From Orobanche coerulescens (taxonomy: Eukaryota; Streptophyta; Magnoliopsida; Lamiales; Orobanchaceae), in the NCBI GenBank assembly GCA_033398695.1, contig CM065804.1:7425001-7489000 (forward strand): DNA of 64,000 nt, written 5' to 3'. The notes below the pieces were generated by a model that worked only from the letters and a program-made list of their open reading frames with translations, was not told the origin of the DNA and searched no databases. This document shows positions 45,963 through 58,053 of this stretch, piece by piece (position 1 is the stretch's first letter; each line of letters opens with the position of its first letter). Made by a program: the position numbers and the translations under genes.

Positions 45963-47948
45963 CACACACACACACGTTACTCATGCAATACTAACATGCT
46001 AAGAATGTAAGTTCATTAAGAATACTCACTAGAGATGGCCATTAACTCGATACCATTATTAAACTCTTCAAAAACACCACAACAATGATTAAATACGGAA
46101 TACACGATCCCATAACTTTAAACACAGGAGTATCATCATCAAAGACTTCAACGTTCAAAATAATCAAATCATAATCAATTCCCAAAACACAACGTTCACA
46201 AAACACACACACGTTTTGAAAGAGAGCCTTTAACGAGGCCAAACCGAAATCTTTTAAAACTTCATTTCAAATAACCAAACAAACATATCAAGACGACCAC
46301 CGATCATCATATCCATAAAACGAGAAAAGTATGGGCAAGGTACTTGCCTTGAATAACCACAACGCGGAGAATCGGCCGAAGTAGGTTGGCACGAACCGAC
46401 TACGAACTCGCCGACTCCACCGAACGACAATCCACAACAATGAACTACGAACGAAAACAATAACAACGAAAATGAATTCCAAAGTATGACCCAAAGCCGC
46501 TGAATTCAAAGAACAAATGACGAAAGTTCAAGGATTTTCCCCAAAACGGCCAAGAATACGATTCGTCCCGTCAAAACCCGAAAACGGAATTTCAAGTTGA
46601 AATATGGATATACAATCCATAGAATATGTTTAACAACATCATTTAACCATAATCGATCCATCGAAAACGGATGAAAAATGAGATCGAGGACAAATCCCCC
46701 AAAAAGTTAATTCGAAGGAAATCAAGAAATATACTTCGATTCGACGAAGAACAATGGATTAAATGATGTTAAACACAAGAATACTACCAAGATTAATCAT
46801 ACCCATCATGAATTAATCAACAGCACGGAACGAATCGGACGAAAATGCAAAAAACCCCCAAATTCACGAAATTAGGGTTCTAAGGAAGATTACCTTGATT
46901 CGCTGGATCAAAGGATGATAACGGATGATTGATTGATGTTATGAACTCAAGAACTTCATGGATTTGTTGTTAAACAACATGGATTCGTCACCCATGAATC
47001 GCCAGCCGCGGACGGAGAAGGAAGGAAGTGAAAAACGAAATGAAATGTGACTGCTCAGCCACATTTATAGTGGGCCGAACTAGCGCGCGCTGGGCTGCCG
47101 AGCTAGCGTGCGCTATCGGCCTAGGCCGCGATCCAGTAGCCTTCTGGACTAGACTGCTCGGCCAGGTAGCGTGCGCAGCCTTCCGGCCGTAGCGTGCGCT
47201 ACCTGCCGGATGTAGCGTACGTAGCGTCCGACAGTAGCGTGCGCTACCTGTCGAGCCTGACCGATTCCAGAACCCCCAGGACTCCACTGTCCAGACCCGC
47301 TAGCGTGCGTTAGGCCATCCGGTAGCGTGCGCTACACCTGCCGGTTAGCGCGTGCAGCCTTCCGGCCGTAGCGTGCGCTACGCCGGTTCCTGCCTCACCC
47401 GTCCGGCCGGTGCCCGCAATCGTCCGGCGATCCATAACCGTCCGGCCCAGATCCGCTGTGGCTCGACGACCCGATTTCCGAAAACACACGGAACGAACAC
47501 GACAAAAAGTTCGCGGACGACATCAACGACCCGAAATGAAAACATAATACCATAATTAATCATACGCGACCAAGAAACGGGTCGAGACAACAATTACAGA
47601 TACGGATACCCGTAACTTTCAAGAAATTACAAAATGGCCCAAAACGCCCGGAAATCACGATACGTGATCGAATAACCAAACCGAAGTTCACAACACGTCT
47701 AACAAAGTTAAACGGACTTACGAAACTTCAAGCATGGTTTGAACGAGATTCACAAGAATCGAACTCAAGCGCGGAAAAGTCGCTAAAAAGCACGGAACTC
47801 AACAAAACGACACCGAAACGAACTCGGATGTCAAAAAGTGCAGAATTAATCATTCTCGAAATGACGAAACGGTCATGAGCGAGTCGTCAAAACGGACTCC
47901 GGACGAAAAAAAGAAATTTACCGAAAATCGAAAATTGCGGATATTACA
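45963..47948 (-). repeat. Element A 3' LTR, part 2
   Basis: U3 side. TAGCGTGCGCTA array about 47081-47390, TATAAATG box (47062-47069, minus), CAAG|GTAATC donor-like site (46893). Ends GGATATTACA. Confidence 0.9.
47081..47390 (-). repeat. TAGCGTGCGCTA palindrome array, element A left LTR
   Basis: About ten copies, including TAGCGCGCGCT and TAGCGTACGTAG variants, ending 12 bp before the TATA box in element sense. Right copy 52520-52815 is more decayed. Confidence 0.85.
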
Positions 47949-50260
47949 TTCTACCCTCCTTAAAAGAAGTTTCGTCCCGAAACTTAAAACAAGTAGAGAG
48001 AAGCAATATCCTGCCAGGAAAACTCAACGAGATACGCAAGGAAACGCGTAACTTGCGCCCATAAGCGAAACGTTACAAGCAACGCAAAGGAATATACGGC
48101 GTGAAAACACGTTCCACGACGACCAACACAACGTCGCCGTTAGGGATATAATAAAACCAACAAGTGACAAGCGTCATCAAATGGAAAATACAATCAAGTC
48201 AATTATCCGAACAATCACAAAACACAACGAACGAAAATCAATACGATTGACCAACCCAACGGTTCATCAATCCAAACGCGAGCCAAACGCTGAAGAAATA
48301 CGGAATTCCACCGCCCGAGGGTTGGAAGATCGAAAACGAGACTAATTTCCCGAACTTAAGGAAATTAGGAAGGAGCCTGAATGCTCAAAAATCACGAAAC
48401 GAGGACAAAAACCGAACAAACAAACGACCGAGACAACAAAAATCGAACAATCATGTCCGAAACACGAAGGATAATAAAATTCAAACAACAACTCCCAGGA
48501 TGATCTGGTGAGAACTACAAGACATGCATTCCCATAAGATCCACCGGAAAGGGAATAGCGATTGAAAAGTCACAACGACAAGCGAGTTATTAGAAACAAC
48601 ACCACCCTCGTTCGATCAACAAAAGCAAGGGACAGGGAAAGTTCAGAAAATGTCAACGAACATAAACGAGTCGACAGAGTCGAAAACACAGGAGTTCCAA
48701 ATCCGATCCACTTCGAATAAAGGAACTAATAGATCCAGATGATGTCACTTCCGAACAAGGTTCACAAGAATCGAACCGAACTCGAAAAAAATCACAGCGA
48801 TAACCAGATCAACCCACAACAAGATCACAGTTCGTTCGGAAGATGAAACCGAAATACAGAACAAGTTCAGAAAGTATCAACGAATACGAGCGAGTCGAAA
48901 GAATGGAGAAAGAGAAAATACAGAAGTCAAAATAGTACGGGTATTACCTCCGACCTCATCCACGAAATTCACAAAAACAGGAGCAAGGTAACAAGACATT
49001 AAACAACCGACACATAACGGAACGATCACCGATACACACGGCCATACCAACCCAAGCTCTAACAGCTCGCACATGTGCGACAACGCAGAAATCACCACGA
49101 GGCGACAATATTCAACACCAACATCCCGCCTCTCACAAGGGGCTAACACAACAAATGTGTGGAAAACGACTCAACGCTCACACCGCCAATTCGATCATAC
49201 TCGGGAGAAAGTATCAAAATGACAACGCGAACATCATACATACATACCCAGCCCTCAAACGGGAATGGATAGGTTTTAAAAACGAAAACCTCATTTTGAA
49301 AATAATTTAGAAGAACACCGGTTGATCTTGAGTATCACCTTTCAAAAAGTACAAACGTGAAACATCGTTATCGAGACATTGGAGAACCATTTCGCATTTG
49401 ATAAAAAAATGAGGACACTTTCTCTTAGTGAAAACTTTCAGAATATTCGACCCTCGGGTCTAAATAAAAGTGTTTCTAAAACATTGAAAATATCTCAAAG
49501 CATTTTGGTCCTCGAAGTAGAATTTTTTTTGAAATATATTGTGGCACCTAGGATATACCACAAGAAAATAACTCATTTGAAAAGTATGTCTCGAAATTTA
49601 TTTTTCCAAGATACTCAAGGTTTTCAAAAATCCAATAGGCCAGAATGCACAAAACTCACACATATCGACGTTCACTAAAACAACTCCTAGTACACGCATC
49701 AAAACGTTTAAAATCAAGACAATATATGTCTTTAAACGGAAATAAACGATAAAATACCACATTGAGAACAAAACCATCGACCCCATTCGAGGTCTCTAAA
49801 GACCCTCCCATGGCAGCTAGTGAACAAGTCGAACGTGTATAAGCACAAAGCTTCCACAAGAGAACTTGTAAAACGTGCAAATCGATTCGAAAATCATCAA
49901 CAACGGACAAAAACGACAATAAAAAGACATCACAAGCGACGACACTCCTCGTATAAATCAAATACGAGAGTCGACTAAATACATATCGTGAAATCAAAAT
50001 CCACATAAAGATTCCACCACTTAACAAATAATCATAAAAAAATAGCTCGTGTCACACGAGGCACAACACAAAGAAGGGAGACTTACTTCCACAGGTCGCA
50101 CGAAGATGATGATCGCCCCACGATACTAATCACGACCAACAAACTCAAACGACGCGTCGCGACACGACTCAGTCAGATAAAATCCGACGAAACAAGACTC
50201 AAACAACACGAATTGACCCGACAGCCTAGGTTTCCTCAACCTAAGCTCTGATACCATTTA
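47949..50260 (-). other. Interior of element A (non-coding)
   Basis: Polypurine tract and 8-bp stem-loop at 47949-47985 and primer site TGGTATCAGAGC (50256-50245), a perfect initiator-Met complement. Between them I find no frame with gag, protease, RT or integrase motifs; the longest (123 codons, 49656-50027) has none. The ends are homologous to those of B's interior. Confidence 0.75.
50245..50256 (-). other. Primer binding site, element A
   Basis: Minus strand TGGTATCAGAGC, the exact initiator-Met tRNA complement, four bases inside the LTR. Confidence 0.85.
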
Positions 50261-53200
50261 TGTAACACCCCCAATCCGCTCAGGGATATTACACGCCGTA
50301 GAACCTTTCCTCAAGGATCTACCAGACTGGTAACGACATATAACAACTCAACCATGCCTTTAAGGCTAAACTAACTCAGTAGACCGATTTGGTCTTTCAA
50401 CAAATACATACAACTCAAATACAACTCATGCCCACGCAGGGGTCAAAGTACAACCACACCCGTACAACGGGAAAATATGGCAGCGGAAAAATAGAGTACA
50501 ACTGAACCAATAAACAAAGTACGGTTCCTCATGTGATTAGTATCGATCATTTTTCATCATCCTTCGTGCCGACCCTGTGTTATGCTCCAAAACGTGAATG
50601 CAAAAACAGACATCCACCCCCCGAATACTCGGGGGTTAGCAAAACTCCACTGTTTTGCTAGTGCAAGAACAAAGTGCAAATACGAGCCATACAATTCACA
50701 TTCCACGAATAACAATAACCAGGAATCCTCAAAGATCCAAACGAAAGGAAAAGTACTTCCCGAGGCAAGAGTTTGAGAAAACATTTCAAAATCGAAATAT
50801 CATAAATCAATGGAAGTAATTTATAAAACGGTTTAGAATGCCATCGAGAGTTTTAATAGAACACAATTTAGGATTATCAAATCCTGCTTTTCAAAATCCA
50901 AAGACAAAAGGGGTCACCGCCCCAAAGGTTTACTTTCCGAAAAATGACATTTACCAAACCATTGGGATTTTAGCCCCAAATCCATAAAATGACTTTTACA
51001 AAACCATTGGGATTTTAGCCCCAAATCTCATCAACTCACAGTACACAAGAACGACCACAAGGTTCGTCTCCCAACATCAAAATCCACAAATAAAGGATTT
51101 AACACAAACAACAAAATACTCTAGTGCCATTCTAGCCAAGTAGGCCAAACGAACAACTTACCTCTTACACACTTAGTCAATGCATGCAATCATGAAAACC
51201 GTTCGAAAGCACTCATTCCCGGAAATGCCATAATCAAATCACATTTGCAAAATGCACCACAATTAACCGTCGATCCACGTCTCTGTGGACCCCTATCGAG
51301 ACCCCGTCGGATCTAACCCGTAGTGGTTAAAAGCAAGCTCGTCGATCCACGTCTCTTGTGGACCCCTACCGAGACCCCGTCGGATCTAACCCGTAGTGAG
51401 CACACATACACACACGTTACTCATGCAATACTAACATGCTAAGAATGTAAGTTCATTAAGAATACTCACTAGAGATGGCCATTAACTCGACACCATTATT
51501 AAACTCTTCAAAACACCACAACAATGATTAAATACGGAATACACGATCCCATAACTTTAAACACAGGAGTATCATCATCAAAGACTTCAACGTTCAAAAT
51601 AATCAAATCATAATCAATTCCCAAAACACAACGTTCACAAAACACACACACGTTTTGAAAGAGAGCCTTTAACGAGGCCAAACCGAAATCTTTTGAAACT
51701 TCATTTCAAATAACCAAACAAACATATCAAGACGACCACCGATCATCATATCCATAAAACGAGAAAAGTATGGGCAAGGTACTTGCCTCGAATAACCACA
51801 ACGCGGAGAATCGGCCGAAGTAGGTTGGCACGAACCGACTACGAACTCGCCGACTCCACCGAACGACAATCCACAACAATGAACTACGAACGAAAACAAT
51901 AACAACGAAAATGAATTCCAAAGTATGACCCAAAGCCGCTGAATTCAAAGAACAAATGACGAAAGTTCAAGGATTTTCCCCAAAACGGCCAAGAACATGA
52001 TTCGTCCCGTCAAAACCCGAAAACGGAATTTCAAGTTGAAATATGGATATACAATCCATAGAATATGTTTAACAACGTCATTTAACCATAATCGATCCAT
52101 CGAAAACGGATGAAAAACGAGATCGAGGACAAATCCCCCAAAAAGTCAATTCGAAGGAAATCAAGAAATATACTTCGATTCGACGAAGAACAATGGATTA
52201 AATGATGTTAAACACAAGAATACTACCAAGATTAATCATACCCATCATGAATTAATCAACAACACGGAACGAATCGGACGAAAATGCAAAAAACCCCCAA
52301 ATTCACGAAATTAGGGTTCTAAGGAAGATTACCTTGATTCGCTGGATCAAAGGATGATAACGGATGATTGATTGATGTTATGAACTCAAGAACTTCATGG
52401 ATTTGTTGTTAAACAACATGGCTTCGTCACCCATGAATCGCCAGCCGCGGACGGAGAAGGAAGGAAGTGAAAAACGAAATGAAATGTGACTGCTCACCCA
52501 CATTTATAGTGGGCCGAACTAGCGCGCGCTAGGCTACCGAGCTAGCGTGCGCTATCGGCCCAGGCCGCGATCCAGTAGCCTTCTGGACTAGACTGCTCGG
52601 CCAGGTAGCGTGCGCAGCCTTTTCCGATCAGAAGGCGCGCTACTGCCGGACGTAGCGTACGCGGCCCGGCGATGGCGCGCTACCCGCCGAGCCCGACCGA
52701 TTCCGAACCCCTGTGACTCCACTGCCTGCACCCGGGCGTGCGTTAGGCCATCCGGTAGCGTGCGCTACACTGCCGGTTAGCGCGCGCAGCCTTCCGGCCG
52801 TAGCGTGCGCTTACGCTGCCTCGCCGCACCCGTCGGCCCGGTGCCCGCAATCGTCCGGCGATCCCGCAACCGCTGTGGCTCGGCGACTGATTTCAAAACG
52901 CAGGCGAACACGACAAAAAGTTCGCGGACGACATCAACGACCCGAAATGAAAACATAATACCATAATTAATCATACGTGACAAAGAAACGGGTCGAGACA
53001 ACAATTAGAGATACGGATACCCGTAACTTTCAAGAAATTACAAAATGGCCCAAAACGCCCGGAAATCACGATACATGATCGAATAACCAAACCGAAGTTC
53101 ACAACACGTCTAACAAAGTTAAACGGACTTACAGGAAACTCGAAACAGCAGTTTCGAACGAGATTCACAAGAATCGAACTCAAGCGCGGAAAAGTCGCTA

Positions 53201-53363
53201 AAAAGCACGGAACTCAACAAAACGACACCGAAACGAACTCGGATGTCAAAAAGTGCAGAATTAATCATTCTCTAAATGACGAAACGGTCATGAGCGAGTC
53301 GTCAAAACGGACTCCAGCCGAAAAAAAGAAATTTACTGAAAATCGAAAATTGTGGATATTACA
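50261..53363 (-). repeat. Element A 5' LTR
   Basis: 3103 bp, intact. Double hairpin 50618-50660, tandem pair 51268-51400, donor-like site 52332, TATA (TATAAATG, 52501-52508), palindrome array 52520-52815. Ends GGATATTACA before GTAGG. Confidence 0.9.
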
Positions 53364-53799
53364 GTAGGGCTTTCCGAGACGAGTTCGACAGTCTTTCCGG
53401 ATTCAAAATCAGAGTTATATATCAAAAGTTATCATCCGAAGAAGATTTGGGGCAAAAACGCAAAAGTCAGAAATTCTGGGCTAAAAATGAAGTCTGAAAC
53501 TCCATACGGGCGTAACATCTAAAAGTTACGGGCGTAACTCACAAAGCAACTAATGTGCAAAAAGCGGTAGCCATGTTACGGCCGTAACTCCTCAATGTTA
53601 TGGCCGTAAGTCCTCATAGTTACGACCGTAACTCCTCAAAGTTACGGCCGTAACTCTTGACAGATTTTTGATCATTGTCTAATTTTTTATACTTTTGGTC
53701 TATTATTGAGGGGATGGCTGGCATTGATCCGATCTAATGTAATAATGCTGAATTTTTGGAGCTATTAGATGACTTTAGGTGTATAAATAGACCCCTTAC
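53364..53799 (+). repeat. Element C 3' LTR, second part
   Basis: Resumes exactly where 35811 stopped (after the duplicated GTAGG) and matches 30850-31288. Holds the CGGCCG array and TATAAATA. Cut at 53799 by element D; CTTAC is D's probable left target copy. Confidence 0.9.
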
Positions 53800-54356
53800 T
53801 GTAACACCCCAATTCACAACTGGGACATTACACGCCGTAGAACCCTCGTGAGGTCTACCAGGCTAACACATGACATATAAACCACAATGTAATCCCGATT
53901 GATGCACTCAAAAGTAAATAAGGCCGTGGCCTCGGCCAAAACATTTTTAACGTAATGCATGAACAGAGGTTAAATACCAATTTATTGCCCACGCAGGGGA
54001 CTTAAACCAAGTTTCAAAATAGATAGTCTAACTTCAATGCTCGACCATGCAATGACAAAACATAAAAATGCAGACTCGAGCCACATCATCAAGCCAGCCC
54101 ATCCTTTGCGTGCGTGTCCCGTGCCTGCTCCTCAGCCCTCCCGGCACCTGAACTGCATAAGACGCATTTCCCCCATTTAAGGGGTTAGCATTCGAATAGC
54201 TAGTGCAAGTACACAATTACACAACATTATATACAAGAACGGTTTTATGCAATCATCTCAATCAGAAATCATTTGCCATAAATATTCCGGAATACTACAT
54301 TGGCAATCAAATCAGTTTTCAATCATCACGATATCACAAAATCACAACTGGTATCC

Positions 54357-54570
54357 CGTGGCCGTACCCCTTAGTATCGACCCCCAGACATCCCGTCGAA
54401 CACTCCGGGTGGGATACCACTTCCGCGGCCGTACCCCTTAGTATCGACCCCCAGACATCCCGTCGGACACTCCGGGTGGAAGTTCAATCACACACGCACC
54501 CAAGTCCACTTCCGCGGCCGTACCCCTTAGTATCGACCCCCAGACATCCCGTCGGACACTCCGGGTGGAA
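54357..54570 (-). repeat. Three-copy minisatellite in element D LTR
   Basis: Units of ~55 bp starting GGCCGTACCCCTTAGTATCG and ending CACTCCGGGTGG at about 54360, 54428 and 54519. The 147-codon frame over it is a by-product. Confidence 0.85.
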
Positions 54571-55223
54571 GGAACACAACTCACGCACCCAAAAATCACC
54601 ATTCATCATTCATTTCGAAAATCACAACATACATAACGAAATGTAATACATGTACTTGCCTTGAACACGATGAAACAAGGGAAACAACGAAGGAATAGGT
54701 TTTGGTCCGCACAATCCTCCCAAATCCGCTCCTAACACAATAACGGTATACAACAAGTCTCAATAATGCGGAAAGGTGAGAATTAATCCTAATTCTACCC
54801 GTTGGGACAATTCATCGGACACCAAGAGTGCATAAGAAAATGAAATCGGTCAACGGTGTAACAAAGGGATTTCATCCCAACCAATAACAAGAAAACCAAG
54901 GGTCACGTGAATACTATCAAAATCTAATAACAACATCGGTTAATTCGAATTAAAACACAAGATCACCACCAAACCCTCCCCAAAATCATACTAGGGTCAA
55001 AGGAGTTCTCACCTCTTGAAGATTCAAGCACTCAAATCCGAAAACCACGAGTTAGATCCGCAATCCGAGCCACACGATCGAAAAGAGCTGAAGAAATTTA
55101 CACATTCAAGTGATAGATGGAGGAAATCTCCCTCTCAAGCCACTCTCTCTCGTACGGTTGAAGGAAGGAAGGGAAATGAGTGACTTTCGCTGAATAAAAA
55201 CGCAGATATAGCGCTGACCGCGT

Positions 55224-55560
55224 TGTGTGCCGCGGCTCAGCTAAACTGTGCCGCGGCACAGGGCCAAAAATTGCGCCCAGTGATCGGCTGACCGCTCGTT
55301 GTGCCGCGGCTCATTCGAAGTGTGCCGCGGCTCAGACTCGGCATGTGCCGCGGCCCTGACGGACTGTGCCGCGGCACGCTGTCTGATAGGTTTGGCCGGC
55401 AAGTGCCACACGGGTGTGCCGCGGCCGGACAAGTGTGCCGCGGACCTTGACTCAGTGTGCCGGCGCACAATCCTTGTGCCGCGGCACACGGTACAGCCTG
55501 CTCGGCCAACAACTGGGTAACGTGTGTGCCGCGGCGCACAATCCTTGTGCCGCGGCCCAC
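55224..55560 (-). repeat. GTGCCGCGGCAC palindrome array, element D
   Basis: About 12 copies, same motif and placement as in B, with mostly perfect CCGCGG cores. Confidence 0.85.
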
Positions 55561-56089
55561 ACCCCCCCTCGGGTCCCAAAATGACGAAAAATGATCCGGA
55601 AAGAGAATAAAAGCAATAGGAATCTATATTTGGGCAACAAAAACACAAAATGGAAGTACGGAACCCCAAAACGATCAGAGGTACACAACCAAAGTCGAAC
55701 AAGGGACAAATTCCCTAAATTTCTAGGAAATTACAAAAACGGCCCAAACATCCGAAAATCACGACACAACGTCGGATTAACAATCCGAAACTCACAACAT
55801 GCTCTACTCAATCATACGAACTCATGGAAGTAAGAAAATGACGAAATAGAACGAGTTTAACGAGAATCGAATACACATGAGACAAAATATACCACAAGAT
55901 GAAATTACGTAAAAACATCATCGAGACCCGTCTAAGCGGAGAAACTCCAAGAACAAAATAGGTTCAGAATTCCAAAACAGTGCCAAGCGAGTTATCCGAA
56001 ACGAATATACACTAAAAATAGAAATTACTAAAAATAGAAAACGCGGATATTACATTATCTCCCCCTAAAAATAAGTTTCGTCCCAAAAC

Positions 56090-57520
56090 TTACAACACGA
56101 ATAACTCGGGGTATCTCGACCTCATACTCTCCTCCGTTTCCCACGTGGCTTCCTCGGAGCCATGCCTCGACCACTGCACTTTAACCAAAGGAATGGTTTT
56201 GTGCCTGAGTTGCTTCACCCGACGCTCTAAGATCTGAATTGGCCTCTCCTCGAAGGTAATGTCGGGCCCCAACTCGATCTCTCCAAAATCAATAATATGG
56301 CTAGGGTCCGATACGTACTTCCTAAGCTGGGAAACATGAAATACGTTATGCACGTGGCTCAGGGACGGCGGCAAGCCTAACCGATACGCAAGCTCTCCAA
56401 CTCTATCTAAAATTTCGAATGGCCCAATAAACCTCGGACTAAGTTTACCCTTCCGACCGAACCGGTAAACTCCCCGTGTCGGCGACACCTTAAGCAACAC
56501 ATGGTCTCCCACCTCAAACTCCAACGGCCGGCGACGTGTATCGGCATAAGACTTCTGCCGACTCTGGGCCGTCAACAATCTATCACGAATCAGGGCAATC
56601 TTCTCTCTCGTCTCAACTATCATGTCGGGCTCGGTACCAATCAGCTCGGACGCATCGTTCCAACACAACGGCGATCTACACCTTCTCCCATATAATGCCT
56701 CAAATGGTGCCATTTTAATCGAGGCGTGCCAACTATTGTTGTACGTGAACTCGATTAACGGTAAGTGCGACTCCCAATCATCCTTCCAATCTAAAGCACA
56801 GGCTCGTAGCATATCCTCTAGCGTCTGTATCGTCCGCTCAGACTGTCCGTCTGTCTGAGGGTGGTAGGATGTACTAAGTCTCAACTTGGTTCCCAAAGCT
56901 CGATGAACGGCCTGCCAAAAATGTGATATGAATCGACCATCACGATCCGAAACAATACTCTTAGGGGTCCCATGTAATCTCACGATTTCCGCAACAAACA
57001 CTCGTGCAAGCCTCTCCGGCCCCCAAGTGTCCTTAATACTTAGAAAATGAGCTGATTTGGTTAGTCGATCAACAACGACCCAAATCATGTTCATTCCCGT
57101 CCGAGTCTTAGGCATGCCGGTAATGAAATCCATAGAAATATCCTCCCATTTCCACTCTGGGATAGGAAGTGGTCGTAACAGCCCCGCGGGTCGCTGATGC
57201 TCGATCTTAACCTGCTGACAGGTCAGACACCTCGACACGAACTCGTTAACGTCTGTCTTCAAATTACTCCACCAGTAGTTGCTCCTCACATCCTTGTACA
57301 TTTTACTCGTACCAGGATGTATGGAGTAAGGTGTAGCATGAGCTTCACTCAAGACCTTCTGTCTCAGCTCAATATCACTCGGTACACAAAGTCTGCCGCG
57401 AAACCTCAAAACTCCATCATCGTGAACCACAAATCCAGGGGCTTTCCCCTTCCTCACATCCTCCCTCAACTGGACCAAAAACGGATCGTCATACTGCTTC
57501 GCCTTGATATCATCAGTCAA
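56090..57520 (-). CDS. Element D integrase with chromodomain-like tail, intact frame
   Basis: 476 codons without a break. Zinc-binding HHCC region (HATPYSIHPG ... CLTCQQVKIEHQ) near residues 60-110; catalytic core with DFITGMPKT, SDRDGRFISHF and SERTIQTLEDML giving the D,D,E triad; GPFEILDRVGELAYRL in the C-terminal DNA-binding region; and a chromodomain-like end (LVKVQWSRHGSEEATWE) finishing ELFVL. It would insert element cDNA, the tail guiding it to particular chromatin. The first Met is internal to pol: the true polyprotein starts upstream, where a frame break lies at 57520-57597. Stop is immediately followed by the conserved stem-loop (56073-56091). Confidence 0.92.
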   Translation of the reverse strand: MTDDIKAKQYDDPFLVQLREDVRKGKAPGFVVHDDGVLRFRGRLCVPSDIELRQKVLSEAHATPYSIHPGTSKMYKDVRSNYWWSNLKTDVNEFVSRCLTCQQVKIEHQRPAGLLRPLPIPEWKWEDISMDFITGMPKTRTGMNMIWVVVDRLTKSAHFLSIKDTWGPERLARVFVAEIVRLHGTPKSIVSDRDGRFISHFWQAVHRALGTKLRLSTSYHPQTDGQSERTIQTLEDMLRACALDWKDDWESHLPLIEFTYNNSWHASIKMAPFEALYGRRCRSPLCWNDASELIGTEPDMIVETREKIALIRDRLLTAQSRQKSYADTRRRPLEFEVGDHVLLKVSPTRGVYRFGRKGKLSPRFIGPFEILDRVGELAYRLGLPPSLSHVHNVFHVSQLRKYVSDPSHIIDFGEIELGPDITFEERPIQILERRVKQLRHKTIPLVKVQWSRHGSEEATWETEESMRSRYPELFVL

Positions 57521-57596
57521 GGACGAAGTGATCTCTAACGCACCTAAGCGGCCTGAACTCTACGAACCCAAACCTCAATATTCGGCGGATGAAATC

Positions 57597-58053
57597 TCAC
57601 TGGATCCTACTCTGCGGTGTAAGTACCTCTAACATCTGTAAAGCCATCGGTTTTCGGCTCAACGCATCAGCCACTACGTTGGCCTTACCCGGATGGTAAA
57701 GTATCTCGAGGTCGTAATCTTTAATTAGCTCTAACCACCTACGCTGCCTCATATTCAACTCTTTCTGGCTGAAGATGTACTTCAGACTCTTGTGATCCGT
57801 AAAAATCTTACACGATGACCCATAGAGGTAATGCTTCCATATTTTTAAGGCGAAAATGACCGCAGCTAACTCCAAATCGTGCGTGGGATAATTTACTTCA
57901 TAAGGTTTCAATTGGCAGGACGCATAAGCAATCACTCTGTCTCTCTGCATCAAAACACATCCTAGACCAAGGCCCGAAGCATCACTATACACTACGAAAT
58001 CCTTGTTCCCCTGAGGCAATGCTAAAACGGGTGCGGTAGTCAGACGTCTCTTT
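57597..58053 (-). pseudogene. Element D RNase H, cut by element G
   Basis: Motifs [57 protein letters not shown] and [16 protein letters not shown]. Upstream sequence is lost at the insertion of G (58054); the frame ends at 57597 before the integrase frame begins. Confidence 0.9.

Larger units (their letters stand above)
35812..53363 (-). mobile_element. Element A: non-autonomous Tekay-type LTR element, with B nested in its left LTR
   Basis: Target duplication GTAGG at 35807-35811 and 53364-53368. LTRs 3.1 kb each (left one split by B); interior 47949-50260 (2312 bp) without recognisable gag or pol. Minus orientation shown by polypurine tract at 47949 and primer site at 50256. Sister LTRs are nearly identical over long stretches, so insertion is recent. 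Confidence 0.9.
53800..56054 (-). repeat. Element D 3' LTR
   Basis: 2255 bp, TGTAACACCCC...GGATATTACA. U3 half (about 54650-56054) is homologous to element B; the U5 half is not. Contains a 3-copy minisatellite (54357-54570), CCGCGG array (55224-55560), TATA-like TATATCT near 55204-55210 and donor-like site at 55012. Confidence 0.9.
53800..58053 (-). mobile_element. Element D: Tekay chromovirus, 3' part
   Basis: 3' LTR 53800-56054, then the pol 3' end (integrase 56090-57520, RNase H 57597-58019) on the minus strand, interrupted at 58054 by copia element G. RT, protease, gag and 5' LTR lie outside the window. Confidence 0.9.

Noticed and set aside
47949..50260. Interiors of A and B have the same length (2312 bp by my boundaries)
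   Set aside because: Only the ends align; the centres differ, so equal length is probably coincidence.
54203..54646. 147-codon ORF in D's LTR with internal repeats
   Set aside because: The repeats are the DNA minisatellite; the frame is present because unit lengths are near multiples of three.
13034..58053. All five Tekay-type elements lie on the minus strand
   Set aside because: Five elements are too few to claim an orientation bias.
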